Shown in pieces: positions 33,897 to 35,965 of a stretch of 35,965 bases of DNA. The translations under genes were made by a program, and so were the position numbers. Each line of letters opens with the position of its first letter. Positions within the stretch are counted from its first letter, which is position 1. Below the pieces are notes generated by a model that worked only from the letters and a program-made list of their open reading frames with translations, was not told the origin of the DNA and did not search any database. This DNA is from an uncultured Muribaculaceae bacterium (GTDB taxonomy: Bacteria; Bacteroidota; Bacteroidia; Bacteroidales; Muribaculaceae), in contig CAJUBL010000027.1 of assembly GCA_910584665.1 (NCBI GenBank), positions 1 to 35,965 of the forward strand, given 5' to 3'.

Positions 33897-34859
33897 TTAT
33901 AAAATCGAATCTAAATGAGGATTGTTGCGATGGGTGCGATAGTTTGCCGTGGCTGATGCAGGAGAAGTATTTGCGTAGCAATATAAGCAACCGTGTGGGC
34001 AGGTGTTGTATGCGCCGATGTCTTTCGAGAGGATGCATCCGCAGGCTTTGCGCTGGCCACTATCGGTTTTAGCGTTGTAAAGAAAGTTTTGGAGTGTGGC
34101 ATCATTAGGAGAAAGATGCGCAATCAGATCGGGGTCGATGCAGCGGTTGTGTTCTATACCATATTCTGACAGGTCAATGGGTTCGGCACATGTGGCAAGC
34201 GTGTTGCCCCACCTTTTGAAATTTATTTCTGAAAGTCTTGCAGCAAATCGGTGCATTAAGGCTTCGTCCCATTCGCGATAGTTGACACCTGCAAGAGAGA
34301 GGTTTCGCCCTACTTTCCTATATCCGTCAATGTCGGCGAAACTGAACACAAGTTTCTCAGTATAGCCTTTGAGTTTGTCTCCTATGTTGCTTATTTTAGC
34401 AATAAGATTTTCAATGTCGATTTTATCAGTAAGTATCAGCGGGTCAAAACGCCATATGACCGAGCCTGCGCCAAGAATATCTACCAATCGTTTGAATGTA
34501 TCTATCCTATGTTGGAGAGCTGGCATTCCCGGTTCAAGCCCATCTGTTTCATAATCGTTAAGAGTAAACTGAATATAACATCCTATTCCCTTGTCGCGCA
34601 AAATCGGCAGATAAGGAATCAGCGGAGCAGGATTTTTCGACCAGAACACAATGAACCGTGTATTGGCAAATGAAACATAGTTGCCGCGGCCAGAAAACGG
34701 ATTGCGCCAGCGCACATACCCCTTACGCAGTCGTTCAAAGAACCAATCGGCATAAAATGCCGGAATATCTGTGGCTCGGCTTGCCGATACAATCACCGGA
34801 ACTTGCGACTGCACTTGTTGTCCGTCGTCGGTCGTTATGTTTGTGCTACTGTGCTTCAT
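33897..34859 (-). CDS. DUF1848 family protein, probable Fe-S protein
   Basis: A 320-aa protein of the DUF1848 family. The N-terminal half has VIVSASRATDIPAFYADWF and VFWSKNPAPL, typical of the family, then IQFTLNDYE and VIWRFDPLILTDK. The C-terminus carries five cysteines, Cys273, 275, 287, 291 and 294, in ACGCILSKDIGAYNTCPHGC and LYCYAN; the last three form a C-x3-C-x2-C motif as in radical SAM enzymes, but at the C-terminal end. The family is often described as radical-SAM-like, perhaps acting on nucleic acid, with no proven reaction. A possible -7 (TACCTTTA, 34884-34891) lies about 25 bp upstream. It is an isolated gene. Confidence 0.88.
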   Translation of the reverse strand: MKHSSTNITTDDGQQVQSQVPVIVSASRATDIPAFYADWFFERLRKGYVRWRNPFSGRGNYVSFANTRFIVFWSKNPAPLIPYLPILRDKGIGCYIQFTLNDYETDGLEPGMPALQHRIDTFKRLVDILGAGSVIWRFDPLILTDKIDIENLIAKISNIGDKLKGYTEKLVFSFADIDGYRKVGRNLSLAGVNYREWDEALMHRFAARLSEINFKRWGNTLATCAEPIDLSEYGIEHNRCIDPDLIAHLSPNDATLQNFLYNAKTDSGQRKACGCILSKDIGAYNTCPHGCLYCYANTSPASATANYRTHRNNPHLDSIL

Positions 34860-35044
34860 ATAAAAGTAGTTTTATATTTTCTATAAAGGTACAACCGGAT
34901 ATGAGTAACAATGCAACATATTATTAATAATAGATGTTAACTATATGAATATTCCTCCTCGTTTAAAAGTAATACTTATGTTGATTATCAGTTAGTTATA
35001 TGACTGTGTATGACCGTTGGCAAAACAAACCGCGCCATCTGAGA

Positions 35045-35788
35045 CTATCTGAGGCGATTGGCGAAACATTTTCCGATGTGATAAACATCCTCGTCAATGA
35101 TCAGAAAGCGATCGTGGGCTTTGGTGCAGTTATGCAATGTCACCCCGGGATACTGTGCGTTATGCCTCTCTACATCCTGCCGAAGTTGTCGGGAAATCTG
35201 ACTGTCGTAAATATCAACCGTTACTCCGGGAACACGTTTGGACACTTGAACAAGGACAGAATCGTCAATATAATTGTCAAGCGGCACAATTCTTGTGTTA
35301 GCACTTCGGATTAAGTCCGCGACAAAGACATATGCATCAAAAATTTGTCCATTAAAGAAGATGCCCTCTTTGGGTTGCAATGATGACCGGACAAAGAAAT
35401 CGACCTTTTCGTCCAACTGCAAGAGATGGCGATCATGTTCGGACAATCGTCGGTCCATACGGTCTTCCAGCAACATAAGTCTTTGGTTGACCGAATAACC
35501 CCGTAGGAGATATTCTTTCAAAACCTTATTCGCCCACTGACGGAACTGGGTACCCCTCACAGACTTGACCCTATAACCCACGGAGATTATCACGTCAAGA
35601 TTATAAAGTTTTGTTCTATACCGCTTGCCGTCAGCGGCAGTTAGTAAGGATTCCTTACATACTGAGGTTTCATCTAATTCTCCTTCCCTGAATATGTTGC
35701 GGGTGTGTAGTGTGATGTTGTTGCGTGTCGTCAGAAATAATTCTGACATTTGTGCCTGTGTCAGCCATACCGTTTCATCCTCCACCAT
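35045..35788 (-). CDS. RhuM family protein with phospholipase-D-like C-terminal domain, ends apparently damaged
   Basis: Residues 1-100 match the RhuM domain: DETVWLTQAQMSELF, TRNNITLHTRNIFREGEL, YNLDVIISVGYRVKSVRGTQFRQWA. A short coiled linker (about 100-130) leads to a second domain (EGIFFNGQIFDAYVFVADLI, VDIYDSQ, KAHDRFLIIDEDVYHIG) that looks like half of a phospholipase-D/HKD fold. The family normally goes on after YHIG with a GASLKDLG-like stretch; here KCFANRLR and a stop follow, so about 20-25 residues appear lost. RhuM-like coding (KIIYQPDETLSLDV) also continues in frame upstream of this ATG to about 35880 with no ATG, while the ATG at 35887 is one base out of frame. RhuM proteins are found on mobile islands; function is unclear. 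A -7-like TAAGTTTG lies at 35889-35896. Confidence 0.82.
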   Translation of the reverse strand: MVEDETVWLTQAQMSELFLTTRNNITLHTRNIFREGELDETSVCKESLLTAADGKRYRTKLYNLDVIISVGYRVKSVRGTQFRQWANKVLKEYLLRGYSVNQRLMLLEDRMDRRLSEHDRHLLQLDEKVDFFVRSSLQPKEGIFFNGQIFDAYVFVADLIRSANTRIVPLDNYIDDSVLVQVSKRVPGVTVDIYDSQISRQLRQDVERHNAQYPGVTLHNCTKAHDRFLIIDEDVYHIGKCFANRLR

Positions 35789-35965
35789 AACGTCGAGAGA
35801 TAGGGTTTCATCAGGTTGATATATTATTTTATTATCTTGTAACGTAGATGCAAGATTAATGATGTTGTCTTGTTTTTGATTCCATATGCAAACTTATGAA
35901 TTTTTAGCGGCATAAGTAAGTCGTAAAAATTAATTTATACTAAGCCGCATGGGCAAAATTGATTT

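Noticed and set aside
33854..34072. 72-aa cysteine- and arginine-rich plus-strand frame
   Set aside because: Antisense of the cysteine-rich C-terminus of the DUF1848 gene; no independent support.

Overview
The window looks like a chromosomal segment of a Bacteroidales bacterium, possibly a gut Muribaculaceae-type organism. Order level is well supported and family is a guess. Seven upstream regions carry the Bacteroidetes -33/-7 promoter (TTTG or TTG, 19-20 nt, TAnnTTTG). Typical Bacteroidetes genes are present: PorX of the type IX secretion regulon, a SusB-type GH97 enzyme, DUF4254 beside a GT9 glycosyltransferase, DUF1848, RhuM, and an integrase with a Bacteroidetes-type arm-binding domain.

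Layout. Bases 1-3610 are a scarred, mobile-element-affected edge. They hold the N-terminal part of a tyrosine recombinase cut by the window edge, a cluster of GTGAG/CTCAC repeats, tRNA-Lys(CUU) with its own promoter and terminator, an IS30-family remnant with two apparent frameshifts, and a GH3 beta-glucosidase whose 5' part is replaced by the IS remnant. Bases 3624-7866 (minus) are an rsmA-mgtE-gmd-fcl unit: rRNA dimethylation, Mg2+ transport and the two GDP-L-fucose enzymes. Bases 7888-8335 hold no gene but are rich in 9-bp and 48-bp repeats and nested inverted repeats. Bases 8336-15110 (minus) are a MacAB-TolC-like efflux operon in the order adaptor, ATPase, permease, permease, TolC, ending with a small response regulator without an adjacent kinase. 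Bases 15184-16909 (minus) are DUF4254 plus a GT9 glycosyltransferase.

Bases 17108-17194 hold a candidate small structured RNA or self-terminating leader. Bases 17329-19780 (plus) are three translationally coupled genes: an unknown 125-aa protein, a cyclophilin lipoprotein and an M16 peptidase. Bases 19873-25118 (plus) are a secreted GH36 alpha-galactosidase overlapping a 1010-aa protein that fuses a SusB-like GH97 alpha-glucosidase directly to an endonuclease/exonuclease/phosphatase (EEP) domain. In both halves the residues expected for catalysis are visible. This fusion is the most striking coding feature of the window.

Bases 25137-32652 (minus) are a probable porX-tsaE-birA-TPR-outer-membrane-protein operon. 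Bases 32676-33066 hold a broken rubrerythrin remnant lying between two strong hairpins. A DUF892 ferritin-like protein, a DUF1848 Fe-S-type protein and a RhuM/phospholipase-D-like protein with apparently damaged ends complete the right side. No CRISPR array, rRNA or intact transposon is visible. Family assignments come from reading motifs by eye; no database search was run.
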